Positions 1 to 14,100 of a stretch of 64,000 nucleotides of DNA are shown here, in pieces. The position numbers and the translations under genes were made by a program. Numbering within the stretch: the first letter of the stretch is position 1; each line of letters begins with the position of its first letter. The DNA is from Pogonophryne albipinna (lineage: Eukaryota; Chordata; Actinopteri; Perciformes; Artedidraconidae), in contig CM053252.1 of assembly GCA_028583405.1 (NCBI GenBank), positions 37,545,240 to 37,609,239 of the forward strand, read 5' to 3'. The notes beneath the pieces were generated by a model that worked only from the letters and a program-made list of their open reading frames with translations, had not been told where the DNA came from and ran no database searches.

Positions 1-129
1 TTACATATGTTACATGCATTAAAAAGTACTAAGTTAGAAAAAAAGTTATGATATAATAACAAATATAATAAAAAATAAAAAGTTACACAATTTACAAAAT
101 ATACATCCTGTAACAGTTCTTAGGATTTA

Positions 130-795
130 GCAGCCAGGTATATATAACACAGTTTTAACGGCATATATATATATATATATATATATTGCACATATAGCAC
201 ATTGCACATAGTTGGTTGGTATTTAACAGCAAGGGGTGTTATAGTCTGTGTTGTTGTTGTGTGTGTGTGTGTGTGGGGGGGTCTACTAGGGGCTGTGCTG
301 GTTGTATTCTGACCGCAGCAGGAAGGAAGGACCCGCGGTATATCTCCGTGAGACAGCGGGGGTGCAGCAGCCTGTCGCTGAAGGAGCTGCAGTGAGGACA
401 GGGTGTCCTGGTCTGGAGGGGGTGGGACACATTGTCCAGCAGGGAGGACAGCTTGGCTGCCATTCTCCTGTCTCCCACCACCTCCACAGTGTACAGAGGA
501 CTCCCCAGGACAGAGCTGGCCTTCCTTACCAGTTTGTTCAGTCGAGATGCTGCTGCCCCAGCAGGCCACACCATAGAAGATGGCTGATGCCACAACAGAG
601 TCATAAAATGTCTGAAGTAGTGCCCCCTGCACCCCGAAAGTCCCAGTCTCCTCAGCAGAAAGAGTCTGCTCTGTCCCTTCTTGTACAGAGCAGCAAAATT
701 ATCAGTCCAGTCCAGTTTATTGTTCAGATGAACGCCCAGGTATTTGTAAGATTTCACAATCTCAATGTCCTGATCAAGTGAAAGAAGACACATTT
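130..795 (-). mobile_element. LINE 3-prime fragment (CR1/L2/Rex1-like reverse transcriptase C-terminus)
   Basis: The minus strand from 793 to 239 encodes the C-terminal end of a non-LTR retrotransposon reverse transcriptase. It contains a YKYLGVHL block, an LYKKGQSRLFLLRRL block and an LNKLVRKASSVLG block, the same order as in the longer LINE at 20479-21774. The copy begins just before YKYLGV, so it lacks the catalytic palm and endonuclease and is 5-prime truncated. Its 3-prime UTR contains a TG run (about 252-274) and a TA run (about 162-187). It is a dead copy; the exact LINE clade is not resolved. Confidence 0.75.
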
Positions 796-863
796 TGACC
801 TAAATGTAATCATCTTTCCATACTAAACAAAAAAAAATCAAGGGTTTACATGTTAAAAAAAAA

Positions 864-1130
864 CAAATAGTTTAAAACGAAATGTTATTTTGGGGTAAAA
901 ACCTACACAGAATATAAGTCTTATTTGTAGTGATACAAATAAGACTTGTATTTTGTGTAGGTTTTTGGAAGGGTTAAGATCTTTATGCTGGACATTTATA
1001 AGATAAGATAAGGTGATAAGGTGGCAACATTGACATAAAGGTCTTACAACTTGCAAAAACCTACCATGAATATACTATATGTCTTATTTGTTATTATTTA
1101 ACCTCAAAATAACATTTAGTTTTAATCATA
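864..1130. mobile_element. Small MITE-like inverted repeat with an internal hairpin
   Basis: The outer segments around 864-893 and 1100-1130 are imperfect inverted copies containing CAAAATAACATTT-type sequence. Inside, 897-966 forms a second hairpin with 33-bp arms and a 4-base loop, with about two mismatches. No coding capacity is seen. The family is unknown and the outer ends are approximate. Confidence 0.45.
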
Positions 1131-3224
1131 GATTGTATTTACTGTAACACACAGCCAGGCTTGCAGGCTCAACCTTAACTGTTGGTTAAAAAAACACAGT
1201 TTTTATAAAACCATCTTGCAGGTCAACACACTACTCGGTCAACATTGTGACTATGAATTATTGCATTTGGCCACTCGTGAATAAGCTAAAAACTGTTTTT
1301 CAGTTGGCCTCGAATTGTTCTATTGTTGATAGGCAGAAGTGTATTTTATTCTGAAAATCCTACCGGACTTCCCCTGTAGCGGAACACAGCACTGAACATA
1401 TTAAAGTGTACCTCTCGGTTGTCGCGTTACGGTAGTCAGTCAGTAAACAGAGTGATAGCGATGAGGAGTAATGAATAAGAATGAAGGAATGAATTAAGGC
1501 AGATAAGACAACCTGAATGTCCGCTGACACAGCCACCGATGAGAGACAAGGACGCAGGACTATAAGGCGTTGGTACTGTATGCTACTATCGTTTCATTTT
1601 CCGTTACATTTTACTTCACATTTGGTTTGCATTCATAACTTTATTAGTTTAGCATGTGAAGGGATAGAGACATGTTTATAATACGCTAGCATACATGATA
1701 ACGTTAAAGTCACTTAAGCTTTGACTCCAGTAACATTTAGCTACACTTACTCGTGCTTCCTGGTATTGCTTCTACGCAATGAATATATGAAATGTATTGG
1801 AACTGTATCTTAAAATACTATTGCCAATGCCAGGTGTTTAAGTAACGTTAAGTCAGTAACCTAAAGTTCCCTTCCTCTATTTTAATGTTTTATTAGACTT
1901 GGCTCAACACCAGTGTCCAGGGAACTTGTGCCATAGAAATGTCACGTCCTTTAGTTTTCCACTTCCTCGCCTGTCAGTTTGAACGTTATGTAACTGTCAC
2001 CCAATGTTCTCAGCCTACTATTGTTCAGACGGCTGCTGGTATGGCGGTTTCCTGCTCCAGTTTCATGATGCAGTTTACATTATGCTTCCGCAATGCCAAA
2101 TACACTGTTTAGATGATTTAATTAAACTAACTAAAGATTGAAATGTGTGGAAATTGAGGGGTCATTCCAGAATTGGTGGACATGTTCTGTCCCACCAATG
2201 ACATTTCAAATAAACCATGTCCAAAACGCTAAAATAAGTTTGTTGAGTTGAATTTATTTGTCCTTGGACAAAATGTATACAGTTGGTAAAAAAGTGTCTT
2301 CCAAATATTATCAAAAAGCAATCAAACCTTTTTTCCCTTGTTTTGCGAAATAAGGACGTTGTTAAAAGGTTCCTGTTTGAAAAAATTAAGAGAAAGACCC
2401 AAATCAGTTCAAATGTTGTAAATGTAAAGATCATCAATATTTGTTTTTGAGACATTGACGCGTCAAATATGATGAAATAATAAAAAATATATTTTGTTAT
2501 ATGGTGCAAAAAACACATTGATCTCAAAAAGTTGAGGATTTTCTGGCTATTATTTGATATTATTTTAAACTTATATCACATTATTGTCTTCATGTTATGG
2601 GTTTGACTCCAAAGCGACCCAAATACACTTTTCAATACTGTAAACATGCGGGAGCAATTTGTGGACAAGTATCTTGCCCAAGGACACTCTGATTGGTAGA
2701 TCAGCGCATTAACCCTCAAGGGATATTCATGTCTGAACATGATTTTAACTTATGTCACTCCATTGTCAATGTAACGGATGATTTAACAAACAAATATATA
2801 ACATACAGAACAGATGTGCTTATTTACTCTAAATAGTAATTAACATAAGGTTTGGAGCAGCAGATTGCCCAATAATTGAGACAGAGCTAGCTCAAATAGT
2901 GGCCGCTGGCAGTTTAGCTTCTTGTGGCAGGTGCCACGCTGCTGCTGCTGCTGCTGCTGGGCAATGACTTTGTTGCTATGACAAACAAACATAATTTAAG
3001 AGAAAATTGAAGCATTTCCCTTTTTAGATGGTGTTTCTGAGAGATTAAGTCATGTGGATGTGAAGGATCTAGCTTTCTACATTTTCAATTATAAGAGGTG
3101 AAGACAAGCTACGGCTCGTTCTGTCAACAGACAAAGCACTGTTTAAAAAACGATTCAAAAAACTCAAGATTACCTGATTGAAAATGACAAATGTCTACAT
3201 TTGTGCGTTCCCTGTTTTTCACAG
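1131..3224. other. Non-coding upstream region
   Basis: No coding segment is supported here. The stretch around 1370-1590 is somewhat more GC-rich than its surroundings and could hold the NLRX1 promoter, but no core motif was decisive. A short CTG run (about 2938-2960) and a dispersed motif of the form TCTTGCCCAAGGACAC (about 2690) are present. Confidence 0.35.
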
Positions 3225-3278
3225 AGTGCTCCTTGACTCAAAGAGGCAGCAGAACAGAAGGATGAGCTCAGTGCAGAG
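3225..3278 (+). other. nlrx1: Candidate 5-prime leader exon of NLRX1
   Basis: A 54-bp segment is bounded by a good acceptor (pyrimidine-rich tract, then CACAG) and a consensus donor (AGAG|GTAGGT). It lies 1.7 kb upstream of the NLRX1 start codon on the same strand. It contains an ATG at 3262 that would open only a short frame when joined to sequence just before 4965, so it is more likely untranslated leader than coding. The link to NLRX1 is an inference from position. Confidence 0.35.
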
Positions 3279-3721
3279 GTAGGTGACCAATTGTTTTTCA
3301 TAGTTGTGAGGTCACATCCCTTTAGAGGGGTGCAGGAATGAGTACGGTTCTATTCTTAATGTGTTTTTGGTTAGATGCATGAAATGAGATCTGTGGTTAA
3401 CACAAGCGTACAAAATGTTCATGTTTGTTCTCAGATATAACAGGTGTCAGTAAATGCTAACCACATCTAAGCTGTTAGCCAAAATGCCAGATATTTCTTT
3501 TTCAATTGTATGCACAAACCAAAAAGGAGACAAGCCTGGCTTTGTTTCTACAAAATCCTGCCTCAAGAAAGAAAACCAAGAGTGAAAGAGATTGTGAATT
3601 TGTGCGATTAAATATGCCAAAAAAAAACTCATCCAAGCCTGTTGTACAAGTTAGAACGCATCAATCCCCGCTTATCCACATCAACCCTGGCTGTCAATGG
3701 TTGGGCTCTAATTTACATTAA

Positions 3722-4088
3722 AGGTGGGGTAGGTAATTTTGGAGAAACCAGCTCGAGTGCGCTAGAATTTGAAAATACACAGCCGGAAGAAATCTGCCCC
3801 TCCTCCAACACACACGAACGCGCACATGACCAATGAAGGCACGAGATAAGTTTGTGCACAGATGGAAGGCTGACAGGCAGGTAGGCCATCCAGTTATTTT
3901 AGCTGGGCCGGCTCAGATGATTGGTCGTGCTTTTTACAGGACCACGGCTTCCACAGATGATGTTTTTTTTATGGATTTTTTGTCAAATCACTTCAGATAT
4001 TCATTGCTATCGGGATGTTAAGAGCATTCCATGGAATATAACAACAAGTGTATCTCAAGCCGGTTTCTCAAACTTACCTACCCCACCT
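3722..4088. mobile_element. TTAA-flanked MITE, AGGTGGGGTAGG family, copy 1
   Basis: This 367-bp non-coding element starts AGGTGGGGTAGGTAA and ends with the inverted sequence TTACCTACCCCACCT. TTAA lies immediately outside each end (3718-3721 and 4089-4092), the target duplication typical of the piggyBac superfamily. A second copy in opposite orientation lies at 36655-37026. Short open frames in it are incidental. Confidence 0.75.
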
Positions 4089-4388
4089 TTAAAAAAAATA
4101 AAAAAGTTTAGGCTATGTTACATTTATGTTACAACTTTGTAAGTGTGACATATGATCACACTTCCCAGAAATCTGAACGGTGTTACCTTCCCTAGGAAAG
4201 TTGCAAAAGACATACAGTTCATAGTACTGCAAGTGCAAGGACTTTAAACAGTCCATAGGGCAACAGTCGTGTTACCTCTTGTGGTGATATGGTGATTGAG
4301 CAGAATGGTATTTCAATTGCCAATCTTGGAGATTATTACTTAATACTTGTTTTTTAATGAGACCTAGCATTCTAGACAAAGAAATTCC

Positions 4389-4722
4389 CTTAATCAAATC
4401 AAATCAAGTTTTATTTATATAGCACATTTATAAACGATTTTTGGTCGAGCCAAAGTGCTGTACATATAATAAAAATAGCCTACAGTAGAGACACTTTACA
4501 GCAAATACAACAGCACAGATTGTTCAGAATATCAGTATGAGAAAAACGACACCCTCTGTCCTTAGACCCTCACATCGTACAAGGAAAAACTTCCAGAGAA
4601 AACCCACAGTTTAAAGGGAACATGGGAGAAACCTCAGGGAGAGCAACAGAGGAGGGATCCCTCTCCCAGGACGGACAGACGTGCAATAGATGCCGTGTGT
4701 AAATCCAAGAGATAATACATTT
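4389..4722 (-). repeat. 3-prime tail of a teleost LINE/SINE-type repeat
   Basis: On the minus strand this reads as a widely dispersed fish repeat tail. It has the GTCCTGGGAGAGGGATCCCTC block, then a GATGTGAGGGTCTAAGGACA block, and ends TGCTATATAAATAAAACTTG followed by TTTGATTTGATT-type short repeats. No coding sequence remains. Identification is by remembered similarity. Confidence 0.6.
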
Positions 4723-4964
4723 CACAGCATATAGACCGAATGTTACTCATAATACTTGTTCTTATCATGCAATTAACATTTCCGTGTGTGTGAAAGCATC
4801 ATAGGGTGAGCCTTAGTAGAATTACAGGGTGTAATGTGCGTGCCTGTTTAAAATGGCAGTGCCTTGGGGGAATGTGTGTCTGCCTGCTGCAACCTGTTGA
4901 CTGTGAGATTAAAATGACCTCTAGAGCTTGTCTCTGTGGATTTGAATTGTAAAGATTGTAAACA

Positions 4965-5109
4965 ATGGTGACTGTGGGATGTGCTGTGATTCGCAGACAG
5001 CTGAGTCAGCTGCTGGGAGCATGGAGGTGGAAGAGGAGGGCGGAGTATTCTCTCTACTCCGCCACTGGAATTCACTGCAGGAGCTTCTGCTCCCCCCCTT
5101 CAGGACCAG
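4965..5109 (+). CDS. nlrx1: NLRX1 coding exon 1: mitochondrial presequence
   Basis: It encodes residues 1-48. The stretch is rich in Arg and hydroxyl residues (for example VIRRQLSQLLGAWRWKRR) with a single acidic residue, as expected of an amphipathic mitochondrial targeting signal. The donor CCAG|GTGCTC leaves one base, which joins the phase-1 acceptor of the next exon to form a Glu codon. The reading frame stays open past the donor for 17 more codons, so an unspliced reading is possible but unlikely. Confidence 0.72.
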
Positions 5110-8100
5110 GTGCTCAACTCCGTTTGAAGCCTCTTTGCTTTTTGACAAAAAAGTCAAATTGAACCATGTTGTTGATTTTGACACAATTAAGCCTTTTTTC
5201 AGGAACAAGGTGATTTTTTTAAATGACAGATTTCTATAATGACAGATTTTTTTCAAAGAATTGGTGATTTGTTTCAACAGATTGATGATTCTTTAACATT
5301 TAAATCATTTTTCTTTGTTCAAAAATGTAATCATTTTGAAAATGTGGTTAATTCACAAAAAAAGGATGATCTTACAGAAAGTAGGTCAAAAATGTTGTCA
5401 TCTAAAAAAAGTTATTTCTAACAATTAAATTATCTTTGAAAACTGTTGGATTTTTCAAAATGACATTATGCAAAGAAATAAAATGTTGTGTTTTTTAAAG
5501 ATTTGCCATTTTTGAAGGATTAGGTGATTTATTTATTTATTTTTGACAAATCAACAAAAAAAAACATTGCTTTCTGACATAAAACTAAAACAGTAAAAAA
5601 CAAACAAGGTTTATTCATAGTGTAAATACAGGATGTTGATTTTTAACAGTTTTTGTTTCTGAACAACTACATGATTGGAGTCTAGCATTCAGTGGAAGGT
5701 TTCAGGACAGTGCTAACGCTGAATATGCTGTGTGAATGTAGTGGTTATGTAAGTATTATTATTAGCAGCAGCAGCAGGTTGCTCTTAAAGGGGCACTACA
5801 GCACTTTAGTACTCCACTTCCATAGAGTAGTGAAGCAGAGACAGATACAATATTATGCATGTTCTTAATCTATGCAGCAGAAGCAGAGATGGTTCCAGTT
5901 CCAGTCAGGGCTCAGGCTCCAAACACTCAGGATCTTTCCCATGATCCTTCTCTCGTTAGACCCTCCCTCCCTCCCTGCCAACATTATTCAAGCTGCCATC
6001 TTCAAACTTAGGCTTCACTTTCTTCTAAACTACACACCTGAAAAGTTTCCTGACTGACACACTGTTATGAATAATGTTATATATCTAAAAAAGACAAGTT
6101 TAGTTCAGTTAATCAACTCACATGACCAAATGTTTCCATTATCAACAGCAGAGTTATAGCTTGGTGATATGTGTACAGGTGTGTGTGGTTATTGTGTAGC
6201 AGCGAGCTGGGACCCAAAATACCACACAGACAGCTGGTTTCTAGGTCAGGAACATGCCAATGGTCCAAACGCTGTTCTCATTGCTCGTTGCCCCACATTA
6301 AACTAGTGCCGAGACCACAGTGTAAAAAGAACTTCAGCTTTCATGACCAATACTCCTCTGGGTACAGTTTTAGTTGTACAGTAGCTACATTATCTGTAGT
6401 CTTAATGGAGTGGTGTAGTGATGACATCTTTTTGTAGGCCCACCTAAAAGTTAGCATCACATTACATTACATTGCATTTAGCTTTTATCCAAAGCGACTT
6501 ACAATAAGTGCATTCGACCAGGAAGATACAAACTTGAAGAAAACAGAATCATATAAGTACATCAGGTTTCATAGAGCCAAACATTTCAAGTGCTACTCAA
6601 CTGGCTTTAGATAAGCCAGTCCTTTATTAGTATATAAGTGCTTTGATAGTAATTATATCGCTCAAAGTGCTCCCTCGACCAAAATCAATATGATTTCTCC
6701 ATTGGATTTTGGAAAATGTCTGAAAATAAGCTCTGTGGCAAAATCTAATTTATGATACTTGCACATTTGTTCAGCAGGATAGACTCCACATATTATCACC
6801 ACTTAGAAGCGTAAATGCAATAGGCATTGCATAATGCTAGCTCAAGGCCGCATAGCTTCACCTCACCTTGTAGTAGCGTCGGTTGAACCAGTGGTAAGTC
6901 AAGTCTGTGTTTTAAGTTATTCCAATAGCCTTTTATAATAGTTGCTTATGTTTACCCATAGATCTTTTAAAACATTATCCTAGTGTTTTTCTAGTGTCTG
7001 CTAACATGCACAGGTTTTGAAGTGCAGATTGGTTGATTGTCATCCATTATAAAGTGGGCTTTTTACATCATTTGAACAGGTGTTCACTGAGTGTTAAGTC
7101 CTTACACGCAGTTGATTGCTTGCACAGCTCCAAAAAGACTTGATGCAAAGGAACACTGAAACATTTATGCAAGATTATGTAATGAATCCTAAACAGAACT
7201 ACAAATAACATCATTACACTATTTCACCTCTTTTAGAAAAAAAAAAAAATGTACATGTCAAAAGCAGCTCTCTGGGTATTTTGTGAAATCTGAAAATATG
7301 ACTCTTATGTCAAAGGGAAGTTGGGAAAGCTTTAACTCAAAGTGTGAAGCTCACTTTTTACTCTCTTACAGAAGAAGCCATAGAGATCCACAAGAAGAAG
7401 CTCTTCCTGTGGTTCAGCCACCTTCCTCAGGAGGAGAAACAGTTTGGAGGCTACTTCAGCCCGGAGACCATGCATGTGGACCCGCTGATCCTGGAAAGAA
7501 ATGCAGAGGAGAGGGCAGGACGGCTCACTTGCCCTCTCCAAACCCAAACCCCCTCCAGCGGCCATGTGACCGTGGAGCAGCTGTTTGAAACCACCGATGC
7601 CTGGAGTGAGGGCCGGGGCCTCAACGTGCTGCTGTACGGGGCCGTGGGGACCGGGAAAAGTACTGTGGTGCGAAAGCTGGTGCTGGATTGGTGCGCTGGT
7701 ACCACCCTGACTCACTTCAAGCTGCTGGTTCCTTTCTCTTGTGAGGACCTGGGCCAACTGTCAAAGTAAGACAGATATATATAGTAATGAAGAAATGCCT
7801 ACGGGAGCACTTCAGAAAACATAGATGGGAAATAAAAATCAGTTTGCTGTAGCTGGTTGTAAGATTACATTTCAAAGCTATTTTCTTTAGAATTTCATCT
7901 AGAATATGAAAATGGACACGGTGGCCCAGATTTAGTTTATACGGACACGGTGGCTCAGATTTAGTTTATACGGAAGAGGATTAGGGCCACATGATTCTTT
8001 TTTTGGGAGGATTTGAAAAAAAATGTTTTGTTCTGAGAAAAAAAATCCGAATTCTGACCTTTTTCACAGAACAAAACATTTTCTTTTTGGGAGAAAAAAA

Positions 8101-11100
8101 ATTCTGAGATTAAAGTCAGAATTCTGACTTTTTTCTCAGAACAAAAAAAAAACATTTTATTTTCAAATCCTCACAAAAAGAATTAATGTGGCCCTAATCC
8201 TCTTCCGTAAATTTACGTCGATGGATATGTTAGTAATAAATTGCACAAAGTGAATTATCCCCTCCATCACAGGGCGGTCTCCTTGATGGACCTTGTGGGC
8301 AGGAAGTACCTCCACCTAAGAAAACACCCCCTGCTGGGCGGGGAGGGAAACCAGGCCAGGGATGTACTCTTCCTCTTCAATGGGATGGAGAAGATGAACC
8401 TGGACTTCCGGATTGGAGCCACGGAGCTTTGCAGTGACCCCAATGAGGTGCTGCCTCCAGGTGTAGTGGTGGTCAACCTGCTGAGGAAGTACCTCCTGCC
8501 TGAGGTGAGGGACAATCACTTTAATCTTATTCATCTGTTCTGTTTCTCTGTAATCAGCACTTCCTGCAGAAGTTTCACAATAAAAGCCTTGAGTAAAGGG
8601 CAGGATAATTTCCTTTAAAGCAGCTTAAATAAGGGCTAAATAAAGATTGTCTGTACTTTTATGTGTTACTTGGTCCTATTCATACTGTATTTATTCTGTT
8701 TTAAATTAAGGAGCTGGAGCTGTGAAATATGTGAGCTCCAGCTATTCATATAAATATATTATTTAGGAAAGCACTGAACTGGATCTTTTTTTCCATTGTG
8801 CACCCAAGGCAATATCAATTTCGCTGGTGTTAGATTTTTATATGGCATTTTATCTATAATGACAGTTGTCACGACAACAATAATCACATTCTTTGTTTTA
8901 AGAAAAGGAACCTAGTCTTCTACAGCTCAAGAGCACTTTCCAGCCTTCAGTCATCCATAATATTCAATTATATACCAAATAATAATGACCAAATAACACA
9001 ATACAAAAACATGGCAAAAAGAATCAGGAAATTGAACTTTTTCCCTGGATATATGCTCCAAAAAAGGGGAAGCATACTAGGTACTCTTTAAATCTGTGTT
9101 TATTTCTTAAGTGTATTCATTTCAATATGTGTTGTTGTTGGTTTTATAAGTTGGCTGTTGTATGTTCCCAGGCCAGCGTCTTGGTTACCACCAGACTGTC
9201 TGCTCTGGACCGTATCCCTCAGAAGTACGTGACTCGCTATGCCCAGATTTGTGGCTTCAATGATCTGGACCGCCAGCAAGCTTACTTCACCAGCCGCCTG
9301 ATGCAGCAGACTGGAGAAACTACACATAACAATGAGGCCCATGGTCTGATAGAGCTACTCTACTTCAACCTTCAGAGAAAGAGCCAGCTGGCTGCAGCCT
9401 GCTTCCTCCCGTCCTACTGCTGGCTCACATGTGCCACCTTACACTTCCTCCATTTCACAGACGCCAAGGCACCCATCCGCACACTGACCGGCATCTACAC
9501 CAGTTTCCTCAGACTCAACTTTGGAGGGGAGGTGCTTGGCACAGGGACAGGGACAAATGCGGCCATTCAGGAGCAGCACAATTCTCTGATGTTGTATGTA
9601 GTCCGTACAGTCGGGAAACTTGCGTTTGACGGCGTGACGAACAAACGCACGTCATTCTCAGAAGAGGAACTGGAGCAGTGGATAGGAGGGAAGACCAAGA
9701 CGGATGAGGAGCTGCGTCAGCTGGCCATGTTCCGGACTGATGTGCTCGACTTCTTCTTGGCTCCCTGTGTAGAAAGCTTCAAGCATTCACCAGAAGACCC
9801 CAGTAAGATTGATCAGAAGCGGTATGTTTTTGCTGTCCCGGCCATGCAGGAGTACCTGGCAGCTCTCTACGTCGTCCTAGGAGAGAACAAATCTGCTCTG
9901 GAAAAGATGACCAAGCAGGTGTCTCTGGCCATTGGTCAAGCCAGTGAGGACGTCAGTGCCATCTTTAACATCCTCTCTAAGTTCATTCCCCTCCGGATAT
10001 TCGCTGTTTTCAACCTCCTTAAGCTTTTTCCAAAGCTCTACGAGAAGATCAGCATTAAAAACAAAGGCCGCATCGCCAGAACCATGGCTGCCGAGATGTT
10101 CCGCACCGAGGATCGCCACAACGAGGACGTACTGGATCAGGTGGAGCAAAGCCTCCTGGGAGTCCATGGCCCAGAGCCCCAGCAGATCTGTGAGGACCAG
10201 CCTTTTGAGCTCTACCCTATCTTCATGGGGGGGCTGTTGCATTACGGTAACCGTGTCCTTCTCCAGCAACTCGGCTGCAGCATTCAGAGCACCACTGTGG
10301 CCCAGATCACTCATGTCCTCAGGAAGTACCTTGTCAGAGGTAACAGATATGTTCTTTTCAGTCTTGTTACACAGTGTGCTTTGTCTTTTGACTTGAGTGA
10401 TTGTTTAAGTACTGTAAGTCTATTAAGGTTAACTTGACACATCAGAATTCCCCTGAAAGATCCCCTGCGCTCAAACATTTTTTATTATGTTGACGTTTTC
10501 TCTTATTTAATACTAGAACTGAGCCAGCCTCAGCCCCCAGAAGAGCTGATGGATCTGCTGCTCCTCCTCTATGAGTTCCAGAACCCCAGACTGACCGCAG
10601 AGGTTTTGGCCTCGATCAGAAGCATCCGCCTCACCAACGTCCGTATGACCTCACTCAAGTGCTTTGTCCTGAGCTCTGTGCTGTCGTGCACTCCTGCCAG
10701 GTAAAGCGCTTCCTTTGAAACCTGTTCAGTGTTTAGGGTTTAGCACTTTATTTTTTTCCTGGCTTTGTAAGATATTATTATTTCTACTTGTTTAATACCA
10801 AGTGGATCCAAAAAGAGTATACTTGGAGTTGCTGCTACAACTATTGGGCTTCGTGAAATGACAGCCTTGGCCACACCTACTGCTGGGAAATTGTATTCGC
10901 ACCCAACAATTAGAAATAAATAAAAAAACAATCAAGAAACTACAACAAAAGAGCAGTTTAATTTTGACAGAACTTCAGTGACTAAATCTTACTGAAACGT
11001 TTAAACCAGAAGCTAGTAGAGTCTTACGGTTTCTCTCACGGCATTCTTTAAAAACAACTAGTGGTGTCAATTGATCTAAAAATTGACCCATGAAATGCAA

Positions 11101-14100
11101 TCAGAGAAAGAGAAATCTGAAGATTCCTTACTTTATCATAACGTGATTTCTGAATTATTGGCATGAAGACAGATCCTTTTCTGTCACTTAGCTAAAGCAT
11201 CAACGGACCCACTGTCACAGAGAGCCGCTGTGGTTACCCTCTCTGTGCGATACACAGAGTTTTCTGGTATTTTCAGTGCAGCTATCATATTGGCGCTAAC
11301 ATTGATAGCCCTAGTAAAATCATATGTTATGATACAGAAATAAAGCTCTGTTCTCCGTTGTATTTTTTGCTGTGGCTAGATTACACAAGTATTGAAGTAT
11401 TTTCCAGAGGCAGCGATGTTCAGTGCAAAGATTTCAGTTTTAAAAAGTTTCTGAAGACATTATAGCTATAGTATAGTTGTTAGTTTATAGTATAGTTTAT
11501 ATCTACTGCATATGAAATGCATATAATTAGTATGTTTAGTATTATAATTTTACAAAACATGTTGTGGTGTGTGACTGTAGTTATCGCCTTGAAGAGCTGG
11601 ACCTGTCCTCCTGCCTGCTGACTCAGGACAGGCTTCCGATGCTGTGGCCTGCCTTCAGACACACATTCAAACTCAAGTGAGGAACACTCTTCTTTGTGGT
11701 TTGCAGTGAATAACAGAGGGGCCCTTTTCAAAGGAAATATGTGGTTTGTTTGCATCTTGCTAAAGGTTGTACTGTACTTTGTTCAACCATAGCAATGTTA
11801 ATACATCAGACTGATCAGAATTCAGTAGAACTACTTTATCTGTCCTAATCAGTTACAGTGTGTTTTGTTTTATTTGTAGTTTATTGTAAATCAAAGAGGT
11901 ATGTCTGAGTGATGTTTTCAATCAGAGGAAAATGAGTGTGAGTCTATGAACTCTCACATGTCTTTGGCATTTTGTCTACTAACATGTATCTTTGTTTATT
12001 GGTTAGCATCTTATCGGCTTCATTTGATTAATAGCTGTTTTGTTTTTTTCTAAATATATATTCTTTATCAAATCGTTTTTCTTCTTGATTGACTCATCAA
12101 TTAGTCTACTTCTCTAAAGTAAGTAAGTAAGAGAGTCAAGTGTGGCATCCCTGTGGTAAAACATGGTTAAACCAGTTCAAACAGGTTAATGATGTGGCAT
12201 TAAGCCAAAGAGGTTCTTGTGCTTTTAGTCCAGCCTTATTGATATAAATGGGTCATAAGATGTGTTTTAAAGGCATTTTGACTAATGACTCATTCTCGTC
12301 TAGCATGTGAATGCTGTGTGTGATTGTTGTGTCTGCCTGTCTCTGTTGTCCTCAGTTTGCAGTTTAACAGCCTGGGTCCTGAGTCCTGCATCCTCCTCAG
12401 GGATCTGCTTCTAGACCCCGAGAGCTGTATTAGATCTCTACAGTAAGAACACGTTTATTCATGTCTTTAAGGGTTCTGTACAAAGGAATCCTCTCTTTAC
12501 TGTGCTGTTGTCTTTCGTTTGGAATATACAAAACTCAATGAGTTCCTCAAAGTGACCTGATCAACAGCGCTGCAGATCAGGTCCAAACATTACAAAGTCA
12601 TTCCTCAAACGCAGTTAGCTGCTGGATGAACAGCAGGCAGGTGGTTATTGTGAACCAACACACCTTCAACATCATGAGTAAACACCACGTTTTACCATGC
12701 CAATTATTATTATTATTATTATTAGTAGTATTAGTATTATTAATATTATTACTACCAATTATATAGTGAGACCATTTGTTCTGTACCAGCACAGCCTCCT
12801 AAATGATCCTTATCTCACGTGGTTTACCCATAAGAAAGGGTCCATTAGTCCTGCTTTTTTCAGAAAATGTGCTTGATGTTAAAGGCAGTCACAGGCCATG
12901 GTCAAATATTCAAAAATATCAGTTCCTGTCTTCTCCCAACCACTGAACTTCGGTGAAAAAACGTTAGATCAGATGTGAAGGGGAATACATCAGGACCTTG
13001 GGAAAGACAACGGACTAAAATGTTCCGTAAATGGACTACTGGGAGCATCTAGATACTTTGCCTAGTCAGTTTCATGCAGGCAACATTTATTTTAAAACAA
13101 ATAATAAATAAAGGAAGTGAAAGGAATTGGTGCTCACCCTCACCCCCACCGGCCACTTGTATTAATCAATATGAACCCCAGTTAGTATGATTGTATGAAA
13201 CGATTTGATTTAAAATATAACTTTTTACAATATATGCATTATTGAATAGCCCAGTAATGTCTGACTATTCTAACGTGTTCTTCAGACTGTGTGACAACAC
13301 TCTGCTGGAGTCTGGAGCCAGGACTCTGCTGGAGGCCTTCCCAGAGAACCAGTCCCTGACGCACCTGTCCCTGATGCACACCGGGCTGGGGGACCGGGGG
13401 GCCCAAGAGCTGGCTGAGAGGCTCCAGCAGCACAAGGGCCTCCAGGAGCTCAACGTGGCCTACAACAACATCGGAGACAGGACTGCCATGACTCTGGTGG
13501 ACGCCTGCAGGGAGCACCCCAGCATCCACACTGTGCAGTGAGCAGCTCTGCAACACAGTGTAGTGAAGAGTGTCACTATATTCTCTTCAGGTTCCTGTGT
13601 TGATGGAGTGTGTTGTGTGTTGTGCAGCTTGTACCTGAACCCTCTCACTGACGTGGGGAAGCAGTCGCTGTATGTCCGAGGAGATCCCAAGAGCCACAGC
13701 GGCCGGAGGGTGAAGGTCTTGGCTTCAGTGACCGAGGGCTCAGACCTCTCCGAGGACTGGCACCCCATCCTCAGCGTGATCCAGAAGAACATCTCCTCCT
13801 GGGACCGCCAACGAGTCAAGGAGCAGCTGAAGGTACACACAACTACGTAATGAAGTCAGAGAGAAACCTCAGGGATAAGAAAAACCCAACAGTTAATCTG
13901 AGTTAAATATCCATAAACTATGACTATAGCATTTAGAAAACATTTGCATAATCATTAACTAAAAAGGTAAAAAGTATGAGAGGTTAAGAATCCAAATGAA
14001 TTTCACCACTGAAAATGAAAGATGTTGCTGTTACTGATATGTGATTAATAACTATTGACTACTGATTCCACAAACATTATTGATGTTTCGTGCAACTGAT

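Noticed and set aside
5239..5421. Small Phe/Asp-rich open frame after NLRX1 exon 1
   Set aside because: It is low-complexity T-rich intron sequence with repeated GATTTT words.
7332..7757. 141-codon minus-strand open frame over NLRX1 exon 2
   Set aside because: It is a shadow of the + strand coding exon; the + strand matches NLRX1 and has splice sites.
9877..10396. Open frames of about 150 codons on both strands within NLRX1 exon 4
   Set aside because: They are alternative-frame shadows of the large NLRX1 exon with no recognisable domains.
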